DNA from: Legionella maceachernii
GTDB taxonomy: Bacteria > Pseudomonadota > Gammaproteobacteria > Legionellales > Legionellaceae
Assembly (NCBI RefSeq): GCF_900167045.1
Contig: NZ_FUXJ01000005.1
Coordinates: 62,001 to 126,000 of the forward strand
DNA length: 64,000 bases
Reading direction: 5' to 3'
Of the stretch, positions 54,874-64,000 are shown piece after piece. Each line of letters starts with the position of its first letter. Position 1 is the stretch's first letter. Position numbers and translations under genes: made by a program. The notes under the pieces are model-generated. The model was not told where the DNA came from. It worked only from the letters and a program-made list of their open reading frames with translations, and did no database searches.

Positions 54874-55752
54874 ATGGCAAAATACACGAAGCATAAGAAA
54901 TTGGCGCTTTTCTTTATTTCTTTCCAATTAATAATTACTGTTTTATTTTTTATTTGGCCTGCCTTTTCTGCTTTAATCGAATCGGTTTTTTTTAGCGACT
55001 CATTTGGTCTGTACCATCGTTTTGCGGCTTTAACCAATTTCCTTGATTTATTGCAAGACCCGGATTATGGTAAGGCATTAGGGATTACTTTAGTAGTCGC
55101 TTTTTGCGTTACTTTAACCACCATGAGTCTTGGGCTGCTATTGGCTACCGTGCTCCAAGGCCGAGGTAAAAGCCAAAAAATGTATAAGTCTTTGCTTTTG
55201 TGGCCTTATGCTGTTGCTCCAGCCGTGGCAGCGATTTTGTGGCGTTTTCTTTGTCAACCTACGATGGGGTGGTTAGCTCATGGCTTGCAAAGCATAGGCG
55301 TCCATTTTAATTACCTGACTCATGCTAACCAGGCTTTACTTGTCATTATCCTAACCGCCAGTTGGCAACAGTTTAGCTATAATTTTCTTTTTTTCTTTGC
55401 TGCATTAAAAGCCATTCCTCAGTCTTTGTTAGAAGCAGCGATTTTGGATGGGGCGTCTGCTTGGCGACGTTTTTGGCAAATCATTTTTCCTCTTCTTTCT
55501 CCGACAACGTTCTTTTTGCTTGTCATGAATTTAATTTATGCATTTTTTGATACATTCGGTATTATTGATGTCATGACGCATGGGGGGCCAGGTAACAGTA
55601 CTACGACACTCATTTATAAAGTGTACAAAGATGGCTTTGTGGGTATGGATCCAGGTAGCTCATCCGCCCAATCAGTCATGCTGATGGGGATAGTCATTGC
55701 GCTCACACTGTTTCAGTTTCGCTACCTTGAAAAAAAGGTGCATTACGAATGA
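54874..55752 (+). CDS. ugpA: ABC transporter permease, UgpA-like
   Basis: A 292-residue permease with six hydrophobic helices and the EAA loop EAAILDGASAWRRFWQIIFP. Together with the next two genes it forms a carbohydrate-type (CUT1) importer core most like the sn-glycerol-3-phosphate system. The UgpB-like binding protein is not nearby. The ATG at 54874 follows an in-frame TTG. No good ribosome site is visible. Confidence 0.85.
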   Translation: MAKYTKHKKLALFFISFQLIITVLFFIWPAFSALIESVFFSDSFGLYHRFAALTNFLDLLQDPDYGKALGITLVVAFCVTLTTMSLGLLLATVLQGRGKSQKMYKSLLLWPYAVAPAVAAILWRFLCQPTMGWLAHGLQSIGVHFNYLTHANQALLVIILTASWQQFSYNFLFFFAALKAIPQSLLEAAILDGASAWRRFWQIIFPLLSPTTFFLLVMNLIYAFFDTFGIIDVMTHGGPGNSTTTLIYKVYKDGFVGMDPGSSSAQSVMLMGIVIALTLFQFRYLEKKVHYE

Positions 55753-56579
55753 AACGTTTACGCCAGGTACTTGCTCATAGCTTATTAATTGGGTTTATTA
55801 TTTTCTTGTTTCTTCCTCTTTATTTAGCGCTTGTGGCTGCTAGCCATGAAGGTTCCGCAATGATGCATGCTCCTCTACCTGTATGGCCTGGTACCGCGTT
55901 ATTTCATAACATTAAGACCGTACTGACTGAAGGATTAGTGGCAACAGGAGGACAACCGATAGGGCAGTTGTTATTAAATAGTTTTCTGATGGCTGTTTTA
56001 ATTGCATTGGGTAAAATTATTTTTGCCTTGTTTTCGGCATTTGCTCTGGTTTATTTTGAACTTCCATTGAAACGGTTCTTTTTTGCTATTATTTTCTCAA
56101 CCATGATGTTGCCAGTGGAGGTTCGTATTGTGCCTACCTTTCAGGTCATTGCCTCGTTTTCTTGGTTGAATACATTTGCAGGGCTTACATTACCGTTGAT
56201 GGCTTCCGCAACTGCAACTTTTTTATTTAGGCAATTTTTCAAAACGGTGCCGAAAGAACTTGTTGATGCAGCAAAATTGGATGGAGCCGGGCCCGTACGT
56301 TTTTTTCTCGATATTCTTCTCCCTTTATCAAAAACGCAAATTGCTGCTTTATTTATTATCCTCTTTGTCTATGGCTGGAATCAGTACCTCTGGCCTTTGG
56401 TTATTACGACTGAGACTGATATGGCCACCATTGTAATGGGGATTCGTTATTTGGCAGGTGTTGCTGATCAAATTCCCCAATGGCACTACATTATGACCGT
56501 TGCATTGATTGCGCTGTTGCCGCCTTGTTTAGTGGTGGTAACCATGCAACGTTGGTTTGAAAAGGGGTTAACGCATTAA
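55749..56579 (+). CDS. ugpE: ABC transporter permease, UgpE-like
   Basis: A 276-residue second permease with six helices and EAA loop DAAKLDGAGPVRFFLDILLP. The FHNIKTVLTEG and LLNSFLMAVLIALGK segments are typical of UgpE. It overlaps ugpA in ATGA and abuts ugpC. Confidence 0.86.
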   Translation: MKRLRQVLAHSLLIGFIIFLFLPLYLALVAASHEGSAMMHAPLPVWPGTALFHNIKTVLTEGLVATGGQPIGQLLLNSFLMAVLIALGKIIFALFSAFALVYFELPLKRFFFAIIFSTMMLPVEVRIVPTFQVIASFSWLNTFAGLTLPLMASATATFLFRQFFKTVPKELVDAAKLDGAGPVRFFLDILLPLSKTQIAALFIILFVYGWNQYLWPLVITTETDMATIVMGIRYLAGVADQIPQWHYIMTVALIALLPPCLVVVTMQRWFEKGLTH

Positions 56580-57671
56580 ATGGCAATCGTCAATTTAATA
56601 GAAGTGAGCAAATACCGTGGCCAACAACTTATCTTGGATCAAATTAATTTGCAGATTAATAAAGGGGAGTTCGTGGCGGTTGTTGGCCCTTCAGGCTGTG
56701 GTAAATCCACGCTGCTTCGTTTGGTGGCCGGCTTGGATGAGGTAAGTAGCGGTAATATTTTAATTAATAATCAGTGCGTTAATGCGATTCCACCTGCCAA
56801 AAGGGATATGTCCATGGTTTTTCAAAGCTATGCCCTTTATCCACACATGTCTGTTTTTGATAACATGGCTTACGGTTTAAAGATGCGTGGAGTGAAGCGC
56901 AACCAAATCCGACAAAAAGTAACCGAAGTCGCGTCTTTACTGCAATTAGGTGATTACTTAACACGTAAACCCGCGGAGCTTTCAGGTGGCCAACGACAGC
57001 GTGTTGCGATGGGTAGAGCTATTGTCCGCTCTCCTGCCGTGTTTTTATTTGATGAGCCGTTATCAAATCTTGATGCAAAATTACGTAGCGAAATGCGTCA
57101 AGAGATCAAAAAACTGCATCAGCAGTTAAAGACAACTTCGCTTTATGTGACTCACGATCAAACCGAAGCCATGACTCTGGCTTCAAGAATTCTTGTATTA
57201 AATAAAGGAAAAGTAGAACAAATTGATACCCCACAAAATTTATATCAGCGACCCGCTTCGCTTTTTGTGGCAGGGTTTACTGGTCATTATCCCATTAATT
57301 TTTTACCAGCAAAAATTAATCGGAGTTGCCAGAAAATAATGACTGATATTGGTATTGAGCTACCATTACCTAAAATGACCGAGTTTCTTGCTTGCGGAGA
57401 AGAGGTAGTTTTGGGGATCAGGCCTGAGCATTTGACGATTGCACCAAGAAATAAAGAAGGCGCAATTTTAGTAAAAGTAGAATATATTGATGATATGGGT
57501 GCGGATAAATTGATCCAAGTTTCAAGTCAATGTGGGAAAGCACGATTTGCAGTAAGAACATCAACCGATATTGAAGTGATTGATAACCAACTCGCTGTAG
57601 AACTAATTGTAAATAAGGCAAATTTATTTCATCAAAAAACAGGTTTGCGTTTGGGAGGCTGGCATGGCTGA
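56580..57671 (+). CDS. ugpC: ABC transporter ATPase, UgpC/MalK-like
   Basis: A 363-residue ATPase with Walker A GPSGCGKST, Q-loop MVFQSYALYPHM, signature LSGGQRQRVAMGRA, Walker B VFLFDEPLSNLDAKLR and H-loop VTHDQTEAMTL. A C-terminal TOBE-type regulatory domain follows (LGIRPEHLTIAP). It powers the ugpA/ugpE pore. Its end overlaps the DUF1189 gene by eight bases. Confidence 0.93.
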   Translation: MAIVNLIEVSKYRGQQLILDQINLQINKGEFVAVVGPSGCGKSTLLRLVAGLDEVSSGNILINNQCVNAIPPAKRDMSMVFQSYALYPHMSVFDNMAYGLKMRGVKRNQIRQKVTEVASLLQLGDYLTRKPAELSGGQRQRVAMGRAIVRSPAVFLFDEPLSNLDAKLRSEMRQEIKKLHQQLKTTSLYVTHDQTEAMTLASRILVLNKGKVEQIDTPQNLYQRPASLFVAGFTGHYPINFLPAKINRSCQKIMTDIGIELPLPKMTEFLACGEEVVLGIRPEHLTIAPRNKEGAILVKVEYIDDMGADKLIQVSSQCGKARFAVRTSTDIEVIDNQLAVELIVNKANLFHQKTGLRLGGWHG

Positions 57672-58539
57672 AGATAAGACAGCATTACGAGAAATCGATA
57701 AACCTTTTTATCGCTATTGGCAGGCTTTGTACCATTCTTTTTTTAATAATGAGTTATATGTTGACGTGGGTAAGCGGTGGAAGGGATTAGGAATTGGCTA
57801 TTTGCTCCTTTTGATGTTTGTGGTGACGCTCCCTTTTTCATTGCGAGTAGCAGCAGATTTTAATCGCTTTTTTGTTGAGGATTTGGTCCAACCGCTGCAG
57901 CAGCTCCCCACACTGTATATACAGAATGGGACTGTAAGTTTGGACAAACCAATGCCTTACATGATAAAAAACAAGCAAAATCAGGTGGTGGCCATTGTTG
58001 ATACCACCGGCACAGTCAAGACGATAGATAAAACCTATCCTTTTTTAAATATTCTCATCACAAAAGATAAACTTTTCTATCGATTTCCTTCGCCGCAATT
58101 TTTCTTTAACACAAGCGGTGTGCAAAATCCTGTAAGCCCTATTTATGTTTATCCTTTTAATGAGCATAGTAATTCCGTTTTTGATGGAAAGGAGTGGGTT
58201 AAAGCATCAGGAATGACGAATCTAAAAATCTTTTTTGCAATTTTGATTTATCCGACTGTCGCTTTGATTTTTTTTGCTATGTTCCTCATTCTTTTGCTTG
58301 CGTTTGCTTTGATGGGACAATTCATTGCAAAATTATTCAAATTTTCCATTAGTTACCCGCAATCCTGCCGTTTAGCGATGGTTAGTATTACCCCCTTCAT
58401 GGTTGTCCTCTGGATTCTTTTGACATTAGGACGCTTTTCCAACCAATACGGATTTTTTATGCCACTGATTTTTATTATTTATTTTAGTTATGCTGTAGTA
58501 TCACTTAAAAGGGAAAGCCAGAAACTGGTGGTTGCGTGA
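57664..58539 (+). CDS. DUF1189 membrane protein
   Basis: A 291-residue protein with one helix near residues 39-60 (GIGYLLLLMFVVTLPFSL), a soluble beta-rich insert (about 65-185) with IQNGTVSLDKPMPYMI, and about four helices at the C-terminus. This is the DUF1189 plan. Function is unknown. It is translationally coupled to ugpC and to the hydrolase, so it may belong to the same lipid or glycerophosphodiester uptake unit (inference). Confidence 0.8.
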   Translation: MAEDKTALREIDKPFYRYWQALYHSFFNNELYVDVGKRWKGLGIGYLLLLMFVVTLPFSLRVAADFNRFFVEDLVQPLQQLPTLYIQNGTVSLDKPMPYMIKNKQNQVVAIVDTTGTVKTIDKTYPFLNILITKDKLFYRFPSPQFFFNTSGVQNPVSPIYVYPFNEHSNSVFDGKEWVKASGMTNLKIFFAILIYPTVALIFFAMFLILLLAFALMGQFIAKLFKFSISYPQSCRLAMVSITPFMVVLWILLTLGRFSNQYGFFMPLIFIIYFSYAVVSLKRESQKLVVA

Positions 58540-59324
58540 GAGAATTAATCCATTTTGCACACGGTAATGGATTTCCATCACCTTGTTACAGGCAATTATT
58601 GAATGGGTTAGAGGCTCGTTATGACTGTTGTTATATCGATCGAATCGGGCATAACCCTCAATTTCCGGTTACTGAAAATTGGCATTATTTAGTTGATGAG
58701 GTGATCAACAGCATTAAGGAGCAAAGTAGACAACCTGTGATTGCGGTGGGGCACTCTTTAGGTGGTGTACTAAGTCTTCTTGCAGCAATAGAGCAGCCAT
58801 CGTTGTTTAGAGCAGTCATTATGCTTGATTCGCCGTTAATTGGTCGCTTTAAGTCAAGTATGGTGCGGTTGGCAAAAGCATTAGGAGTCATTGATCGAGT
58901 GACACCGGCTGCACGGACACGTGGACGCAGAAAACATTGGCAAAGTAGAGAACAGCTTATTGCTTATCTGCGAACCAGGGTGTTGTTTAGAACATTTACC
59001 GATGAATGTTTACAAGATTATATTGATTACGGATTAAAAAAAACGGAAGACGGCTACGTGCTGCGGTTTGATCGCCACATTGAATATTTAATTTACCGGA
59101 CAATACCTCACACTTTATCCGAGTACGAAGGCCGACTTGTAGTTCCATCTGCATTAATTTACGGCGACAAAAGTAATGTGGTGGACAGGCTTGATATTCG
59201 TTACATGGAGAAACATTACAATATACCCGGCTATCAAACGAAGGGTACGCATATGTTTCCCATGGAGTATCCAGCCCAAGTGGCGAAGCAAATCCTCAGC
59301 CATTTGGATGCTATACTGAATTGA
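58536..59324 (+). CDS. Alpha/beta hydrolase
   Basis: A 262-residue alpha/beta-hydrolase with HFAHGNGFPS (oxyanion region), the nucleophile elbow VGHSLGGVLS (Ser74), and a likely late His in TKGTHMFPMEYP. A GTG start overlaps the DUF1189 stop (GTGA). The substrate is unknown; an ester or lipid is plausible given the neighbouring transporter and fadE. Confidence 0.85.
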   Translation: MRELIHFAHGNGFPSPCYRQLLNGLEARYDCCYIDRIGHNPQFPVTENWHYLVDEVINSIKEQSRQPVIAVGHSLGGVLSLLAAIEQPSLFRAVIMLDSPLIGRFKSSMVRLAKALGVIDRVTPAARTRGRRKHWQSREQLIAYLRTRVLFRTFTDECLQDYIDYGLKKTEDGYVLRFDRHIEYLIYRTIPHTLSEYEGRLVVPSALIYGDKSNVVDRLDIRYMEKHYNIPGYQTKGTHMFPMEYPAQVAKQILSHLDAILN

Positions 59325-59387
59325 TGAATTGTTGCTCATTAAGGATTGATTACTAGAGGCTCCTGTGCCCGAAAGCAGTAGGTTACC

Positions 59388-61907
59388 GTGGAAAATACTG
59401 AATTGTTGACTGATAAGGAGAAAACAGTGTTGCATAGTCTGATTATTCTGGCCGTTATATTGGGAGTTCTCTTATTAATAACCCGGCAAGCGTCGATCAT
59501 GGTCTGGACGATCAGCTACGCGATATTTGCTCTATTGATTGAGCGCTATGGTTCACCGGGTTTAATTGCTCAATTTTTCCTGTGGGCAGTGTTTGCAATG
59601 CTTGTCTTCAGTTCAATAAAACCATTGCGTAGAAATCTAGTATCTAAGCGGCTTTTTGCCGTTATAAGTAAAGCAATGCCTGCTATGTCAGCAACTGAGC
59701 GTGAAGCTTTGGAAGCTGGAACTGTCAGCTGGGAAGGGGATTTATTCAGTGGATCACCCGATTTTAATGCGTTGCTTAATGCTCCAACAGTGAAACTCAC
59801 CGCTGAAGAGCAAGCGTTCATGGATGGACCTGTCAATGAATTATGCCGAATGATCGACGATTGGGATATTACCCACGTTCGCACTGATATGCCTCCAGAG
59901 ATGTGGCAATTCCTCAAGGAGAAGGGGTTTTTTGGCATGATCATTCCTAAAGAGTATGGAGGACTTGATTTTTCTGCCACAGCGCAAGTGGCTATTTTAG
60001 CGCGAATTTATGGCCGCTCAGTCACTGTCGGAAGTACTGTTTCTGTTCCTAATTCCCTTGGACCTGCTGAATTACTCTTAAAATACGGCACCAGAGAACA
60101 AAAAGAGTATTATTTGCCTCGGTTAGCTGATGGACGAGAAATCCCTTGTTTTGCCTTAACGGGACCTAATGCAGGATCAGATGCAGCCTCTATACCAGAT
60201 AAAGGGGTAATAGGTCGGCAAACTGTCAATGGTCAGGAGGTATTGGGAATTCGCTTAACTTGGAATAAGCGTTATATTACCCTTTGCCCGGTAGCGACAG
60301 TTATTGGTTTGGCCTTTCGCTTATTTGATCCTGAAAATCTTTTAGGTAAGGGTCATGATGTTGGCATCAGTTGCGCCTTAATACCCGCTAATACCCCTGG
60401 AGTGATTAAGGGAAGACGCCATTTCCCTTTAAATACCGGCTTCTTAAACGGTCCAACGCAAGGGAAAGACGTATTTGTTCCCATTGATTGTTTGATTGGC
60501 GGCGCGGCTATGGCTGGGCACGGTTGGCGGATGCTAATGGAATGTTTGAGTGCAGGTCGAGCCATTTCTTTACCTTCCAGTTCCACGGGGGGAACACAAG
60601 CAGGTGCTCTAGCAAGTGGGGCTTACGCGAGGATTCGTAAGCAATTTAATCAGCCCATCGCTAATTTTGAGGGCATCGAGGAGCCATTAGCCCGTATTGC
60701 TGCGAATACTTATATTATCGATGCAGGATTAACGATGACGTCAGCTGCAATCGATCAAGGGGCAAAACCTTCGGTAGCAGGTGCCATATTAAAATTTAAT
60801 ACTACTGAACGCGCCCGGCAGGTTGTAATGGATGCAATGGATATTCATGGTGGAAAGGGAATTTGCCTAGGCCCAAACAATTATCTCGGCCGTGGCTATC
60901 AAAATACACCCATAGGAATTACCGTTGAAGGAGCAAATATTTTAACTCGCAATTTAATCATATTCGGTCAGGGTGCTATCCGTTGCCATCCTTATGTGTT
61001 TCGTGAGTTAGAAAGTGTAAGAGGAAATAACCTGCATCAATTTGATGAAGCTTTCTGGGGGCATGCCGCATTTGTTCTGGCTAACCTAACGAAATCACTT
61101 ATTTTTGCATTGACTGATGCTCGATTGACAAGAGCACCCGCCAGTGCTGCAAAACGATATTATCAGCTCGTGCATCGCTACAGCACAAATCTTGCTTTTC
61201 TTGCTGATTTTTCAATGGTTGTATTAGGTGGTGAGTTGAAGCGTAAAGAAATGATTTCAGCTCGTTTAGGCGATGTACTGAGTAAACTCTACCTTACTTC
61301 TGCAGTCTTGAAGCGTTTTCATGATGATGGCGAGCCACTTGCAGATTTGCCCTTAGTGGAGTGGTGCTGTCAGCAATTGCTGCATGAATGTGAGTTTGCT
61401 ATTCGCGGAGTCATTGCAAATTTTCCAATGCGCTGGGCTCGCATTGTTCTGAAGTTATTCTTACAACCATTTGGAACCCAGCGTCCTCAACCCTCTGATA
61501 AATTAAGCCAAAAAGTAGCGCATTTACTCACTGAACCCAATGATACTCGGACTCGCTTAACACGGTTTGTGTTTGCAGAACCCTTGCCTAATTGTCCTCT
61601 TGGAAGATTAGAAGAGGCTTTTCTTAAACTTTGTGCTGTGGAATCATTGGAACAGAGGGTGAGTCGGGCAAGCAGAGAAGGCGTCTTGCATTCATTAACT
61701 TTGCTTGAGCGAATAGATGAAGCTGAACGTGCTGGTATTCTGGATGCTAAAGAGGCGCAGCAATTAAGGGATGCAGAGCAGGCAAGGCAGGAAATTATTG
61801 CAGTAGATGATTTCGCAGATGAAGAATTGCGAAGGCAATCTGCGGATAATGTTAATAAAAAGGAAAAAGCAAATAGTCATGATGATTTAGCAACGGAAAC
61901 GGTTTAA
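59388..61907 (+). CDS. fadE: Acyl-CoA dehydrogenase FadE
   Basis: An 839-residue FadE closely following the E. coli pattern: two N-terminal hydrophobic segments (about 18-75), TVSWEGDLFSGSPDFN, LTAEEQAFMDGPVNELCRM, FFGMIIPKEYGGLDFSA, EIPCFALTGPNAGSDA, GIEEPLARIA, TVEGANILTRNLIIFGQGAI and a DUF1974-type C-terminal domain. It catalyses the first step of fatty acid beta-oxidation. The start codon read here is GTG, and an internal ATG near residue 38 would remove a membrane segment. It follows the hydrolase gene by 63 bases. Confidence 0.94.
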   Translation: MENTELLTDKEKTVLHSLIILAVILGVLLLITRQASIMVWTISYAIFALLIERYGSPGLIAQFFLWAVFAMLVFSSIKPLRRNLVSKRLFAVISKAMPAMSATEREALEAGTVSWEGDLFSGSPDFNALLNAPTVKLTAEEQAFMDGPVNELCRMIDDWDITHVRTDMPPEMWQFLKEKGFFGMIIPKEYGGLDFSATAQVAILARIYGRSVTVGSTVSVPNSLGPAELLLKYGTREQKEYYLPRLADGREIPCFALTGPNAGSDAASIPDKGVIGRQTVNGQEVLGIRLTWNKRYITLCPVATVIGLAFRLFDPENLLGKGHDVGISCALIPANTPGVIKGRRHFPLNTGFLNGPTQGKDVFVPIDCLIGGAAMAGHGWRMLMECLSAGRAISLPSSSTGGTQAGALASGAYARIRKQFNQPIANFEGIEEPLARIAANTYIIDAGLTMTSAAIDQGAKPSVAGAILKFNTTERARQVVMDAMDIHGGKGICLGPNNYLGRGYQNTPIGITVEGANILTRNLIIFGQGAIRCHPYVFRELESVRGNNLHQFDEAFWGHAAFVLANLTKSLIFALTDARLTRAPASAAKRYYQLVHRYSTNLAFLADFSMVVLGGELKRKEMISARLGDVLSKLYLTSAVLKRFHDDGEPLADLPLVEWCCQQLLHECEFAIRGVIANFPMRWARIVLKLFLQPFGTQRPQPSDKLSQKVAHLLTEPNDTRTRLTRFVFAEPLPNCPLGRLEEAFLKLCAVESLEQRVSRASREGVLHSLTLLERIDEAERAGILDAKEAQQLRDAEQARQEIIAVDDFADEELRRQSADNVNKKEKANSHDDLATETV

Positions 61908-61970
61908 GGTTTAATTGTAACGGTTGCTGTTGCTCCTAAAGTGATTATTGTCGTCCTGCGTGTTGATTGT

Positions 61971-62231
61971 CGTCCTGAGCGAAGCGAAAGATCTCCTGGG
62001 ATGAGGTACTGCCAAGAGTCGGGAGGTCCTTCGCTTTTGCTCAGGATGACCCTAGATTGTCGTCCTGCGCGAAGCGAAGGATCTCCTGGGATGAGGTACT
62101 GCCAAGAGTCGGGAGGTCCTTCGCTTTTGCTCAGGATGACCCTATAGATTGTCGTCCTGAGCGAAGCGAAGGATCTCCTGGGATAAGGTACTACCAAGAG
62201 TCGGGAGGTCCTTGCTTTTGCTCAGGATGAC
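61971..62231. repeat. Second cluster: three REP-like hairpin repeats
   Basis: Copies at 61971-62050, 62061-62140 and 62153-62231 share CGTCCTG[AC]GCGAAGCGAA[AG]G at the start, GATCTCCTGGGATGAGGTA in the middle, and CTCAGGATGAC at the end. They are more alike to each other than to the 16.7-kb cluster in the middle segment, which suggests local duplication. They fill the 359-base gap between convergent fadE and minE. Confidence 0.9.
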
Positions 62232-62266
62232 TGGGTGTGGATAGCGGACCGTGGAGGAAAGGATGA

Positions 62267-62536
62267 TTACCTATCCGCCTCCTCTAAAGCTTCATCAGGC
62301 ATTGTGACATTCAGCTCAAGTACGGCATTGTCGCCCATGCGCTCAAGATTCACGCTGACTTGATCGCGATTGATGCGGATATACTTGGCAATCACTGTTA
62401 AAATTTCTTCTTGTAATTTCGGCAGATAGTCAGGCGTATTCCGCTGAGAGCGCTCATGCGAAATTATAATCTGAAGGCGCTCTTTGGCTACAGAGGCAGT
62501 ATTATTGCGTCTTCTTAAATAACTGAATAGGCTCAT
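62267..62536 (-). CDS. minE: Cell division topological factor MinE
   Basis: An 89-residue MinE. ARERL-like region (VAKERLQIIISHERS, about 17-31) is the MinD-contacting part. LPKLQEEILTVIAKYI and DQVSVNLER follow in the topological domain. It displaces MinC and stimulates MinD ATPase to place the division ring. It overlaps minD in ATGA. Confidence 0.95.
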   Translation of the reverse strand: MSLFSYLRRRNNTASVAKERLQIIISHERSQRNTPDYLPKLQEEILTVIAKYIRINRDQVSVNLERMGDNAVLELNVTMPDEALEEADR

Positions 62537-63363
62537 GCTGGCACATCCTCCTTGTTTTTACCGAATAAGCGGCGTAATAATCCTTTACGCTCACTTGTAA
62601 CAAAGCGCATCGGTCTACTTTCGCCAAGAAAACGCGCAATAGCATCTTGATAAGCAAGACCAGCATCACTGGCTTCATCAAGAATGACCGGTGTTCCTGT
62701 ATTAGAGGCTTTAAGAACTGCTTTGGATTCAGGAATGACCCCAATAAGAGGAATTGCAAGAATTTCTTTTACATCATCAACGGAGAGCATCTCGCCTTTT
62801 TCGACTCGTTCTGGGTCATAGCGAGTTAATAATAGATGCTCTTGAACAGACCCTGCATTTTCAACTGCGCGCTTGGTTTTACTTGCTAAGATCCCCAAAA
62901 TGCGATCTGAGTCTCTTACGGAGGAAACTTCAGGGTTTGTGACCACGATAGCATGATCAGCAAAATACATTGCCATGTGTGCTCCCGCTTCTATTCCTGC
63001 TGGTGAATCACAAATAATGTATTCAAATTCTTTTGCTAAATCAGACAGCACTTTTTCAACCCCTGCTAGGGTTAAGGCATCTTTATCACGTGTTTGAGAT
63101 GCAGGTAATATAAATAGATTAGGAATGCGCTTATCTTTAATTAAAGCCTGATTTAAGCTCGCTTCTTCATTAATGACATTGATAAAATCATAAACAACCC
63201 TGCGCTCACACCCCATAATGATATCGAGGTTTCTAAGGCCTATATCAAAATCAATGACTACTGTTTTATGACCCTTCAAGGCAAGACCTGAAGAAAAAGC
63301 TGCAGAAGTTGTGGTTTTACCCACGCCACCTTTGCCCGATGTTACAACTATAATTTTAGCCAA
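62533..63363 (-). CDS. minD: Septum site-determining ATPase MinD
   Basis: A 276-residue ParA/MinD ATPase with deviant Walker A SGKGGVGKTT (Lys11, Lys16), switch DFDIGLRNLDIIMGCERR, and ICDSPAGIE. The C-terminal amphipathic helix KGLLRRLFG mediates membrane binding. The usual upstream minC is missing here: 255 bases upstream without a gene are followed by a divergent reading frame. Confidence 0.96.
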   Translation of the reverse strand: MAKIIVVTSGKGGVGKTTTSAAFSSGLALKGHKTVVIDFDIGLRNLDIIMGCERRVVYDFINVINEEASLNQALIKDKRIPNLFILPASQTRDKDALTLAGVEKVLSDLAKEFEYIICDSPAGIEAGAHMAMYFADHAIVVTNPEVSSVRDSDRILGILASKTKRAVENAGSVQEHLLLTRYDPERVEKGEMLSVDDVKEILAIPLIGVIPESKAVLKASNTGTPVILDEASDAGLAYQDAIARFLGESRPMRFVTSERKGLLRRLFGKNKEDVPA

Positions 63364-63618
63364 CGTTGAACCCTTCCTTTAGCCGACTGGTTAAAAATTT
63401 TACCCAGTTTACACGGTATTGTTGAGTTAATTCAAGCTCAAAGTCTATTTAATTTCTATGAATTCAATGAGTGTTTCTAATTCTTTTCATGATGAGATAT
63501 TTTGACTGACTAAATAACTCTTCGTAACAACATCGTTACAATGTTTTTCATTACTGTCATAAGCCTATTACATGACATGGTTAATCTATATGAGTTTGTA
63601 AAGAAGAGGAGATAAACC

Positions 63619-64000
63619 ATGTATTTAAGAAAATTAATGATAACCACGATGCTCAGCATTTTGATGTTGGGTACTACAGGCGTTTCTGCAAATCAATCTT
63701 CCACAATCACCGTCAATAATATGCCCATGAAGAATAAATACTACTGTCAAAGAATGGGAGGCATACTCACTGTTGAACAACAAGGTGAGTTAAGGAATAT
63801 TATGGACAATTTACATGAGCAGCTGACGCCTTTAATTAAGAAAAAAATGGCCCTTAAAATGCAATTAAAAGGCATAATGGCTACTCCCAAAACTGAGTGG
63901 GCAGATGTGAGCAAATTGGTTGATCAACTTAATGAAAATAATGCAAAAATGACCCTTTTAATTGCGCGTACTCAGTTTGCTGCATTTCAAAAATTAGGTG
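63619..64000 (+). CDS. Spy/CpxP-like periplasmic protein, 3' end beyond window
   Basis: I translated this by hand: 127 codons are open to the window end. A signal peptide (MLSILMLGTTGVSA) is followed by GGILTVEQQGELRNIMDNLH, which holds an LTxxQ motif (residues 50-54), then a Lys/Met-rich helix (KKKMALKMQLKGIM). This is the plan of Spy/CpxP chaperones of envelope or metal stress. AAGAGGAGA precedes the ATG. The inverted repeat GTAAC-N6-GTTAC at 63524-63539 upstream could be a regulator site. Confidence 0.65.
   Translation, partial: MYLRKLMITTMLSILMLGTTGVSANQSSTITVNNMPMKNKYYCQRMGGILTVEQQGELRNIMDNLHEQLTPLIKKKMALKMQLKGIMATPKTEWADVSKLVDQLNENNAKMTLLIARTQFAAFQKLG

Overview
The window looks like a chromosomal segment of a Legionella-type gammaproteobacterium. 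This rests on four things: an AT-rich genome of tightly packed housekeeping operons; an EnhA-like L,D-transpeptidase; a FliA (sigma-28) promoter in front of a FlgM gene; and several proteins built like Dot/Icm type IV effectors (an F-box protein, two ankyrin proteins, a Ulp1-like protease with a C-terminal membrane segment), some preceded by PmrA-box-like direct repeats. The species cannot be named from sequence reading alone.

Layout. 1-2990 (minus strand): a small operon with a secreted precursor carrying 24 cysteines in NSCKS-type repeats, a DUF692/MNIO iron oxygenase, a DUF2063 (HvfC/BufC-like) partner, and a serpin that runs off the left edge. A hairpin terminator separates precursor and enzymes. 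3.1-9.6 kb: an MFS transporter, a long gene-free stretch, a probable effector with a Ulp1-like cysteine protease domain, a DUF1415 protein, a small secreted protein and a RES-Xre toxin-antitoxin pair with a palindromic operator. 9.6-22.5 kb: bepA, ribD-ribE-ribBA, pyrG-kdsA, a cluster of REP-like hairpin repeats, tRNA-Ser(UGA), bamD, rdgC, rlmI and a LysE-type exporter. 22.6-29.9 kb: a complete yerC-hisGDCBHAFIE operon with a strong promoter and an 18-bp palindrome at the start site.

30-43.5 kb mixes accessory and core genes: an unknown coiled-coil protein, a frameshifted C5 cytosine methyltransferase, an isochorismatase-like hydrolase, an SDR dehydrogenase, an orphan flgM, a small secreted protein, a cytochrome c5, the EnhA-like enzyme, two divergent effector candidates, gatCAB and an ankyrin protein. 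43.5-54.7 kb: a fused anthranilate synthase overlapping a ClC antiporter; a sensor kinase and a response regulator separated by a protein with a clan-CD-protease-like head and ankyrin repeats; a YbaK deacylase; an SH3/NlpC-P60 hydrolase; and a quinone oxidoreductase. 54.8-64 kb: ugpA-ugpE-ugpC without a binding protein, a DUF1189 protein, an alpha/beta hydrolase, fadE, a second repeat cluster, minDE without an adjacent minC, and the start of a Spy/CpxP-like gene.

The strongest candidate for a little-described system is the precursor-MNIO-DUF2063-serpin operon at the left edge. Family assignments come from motif recognition by eye. No database search was possible.
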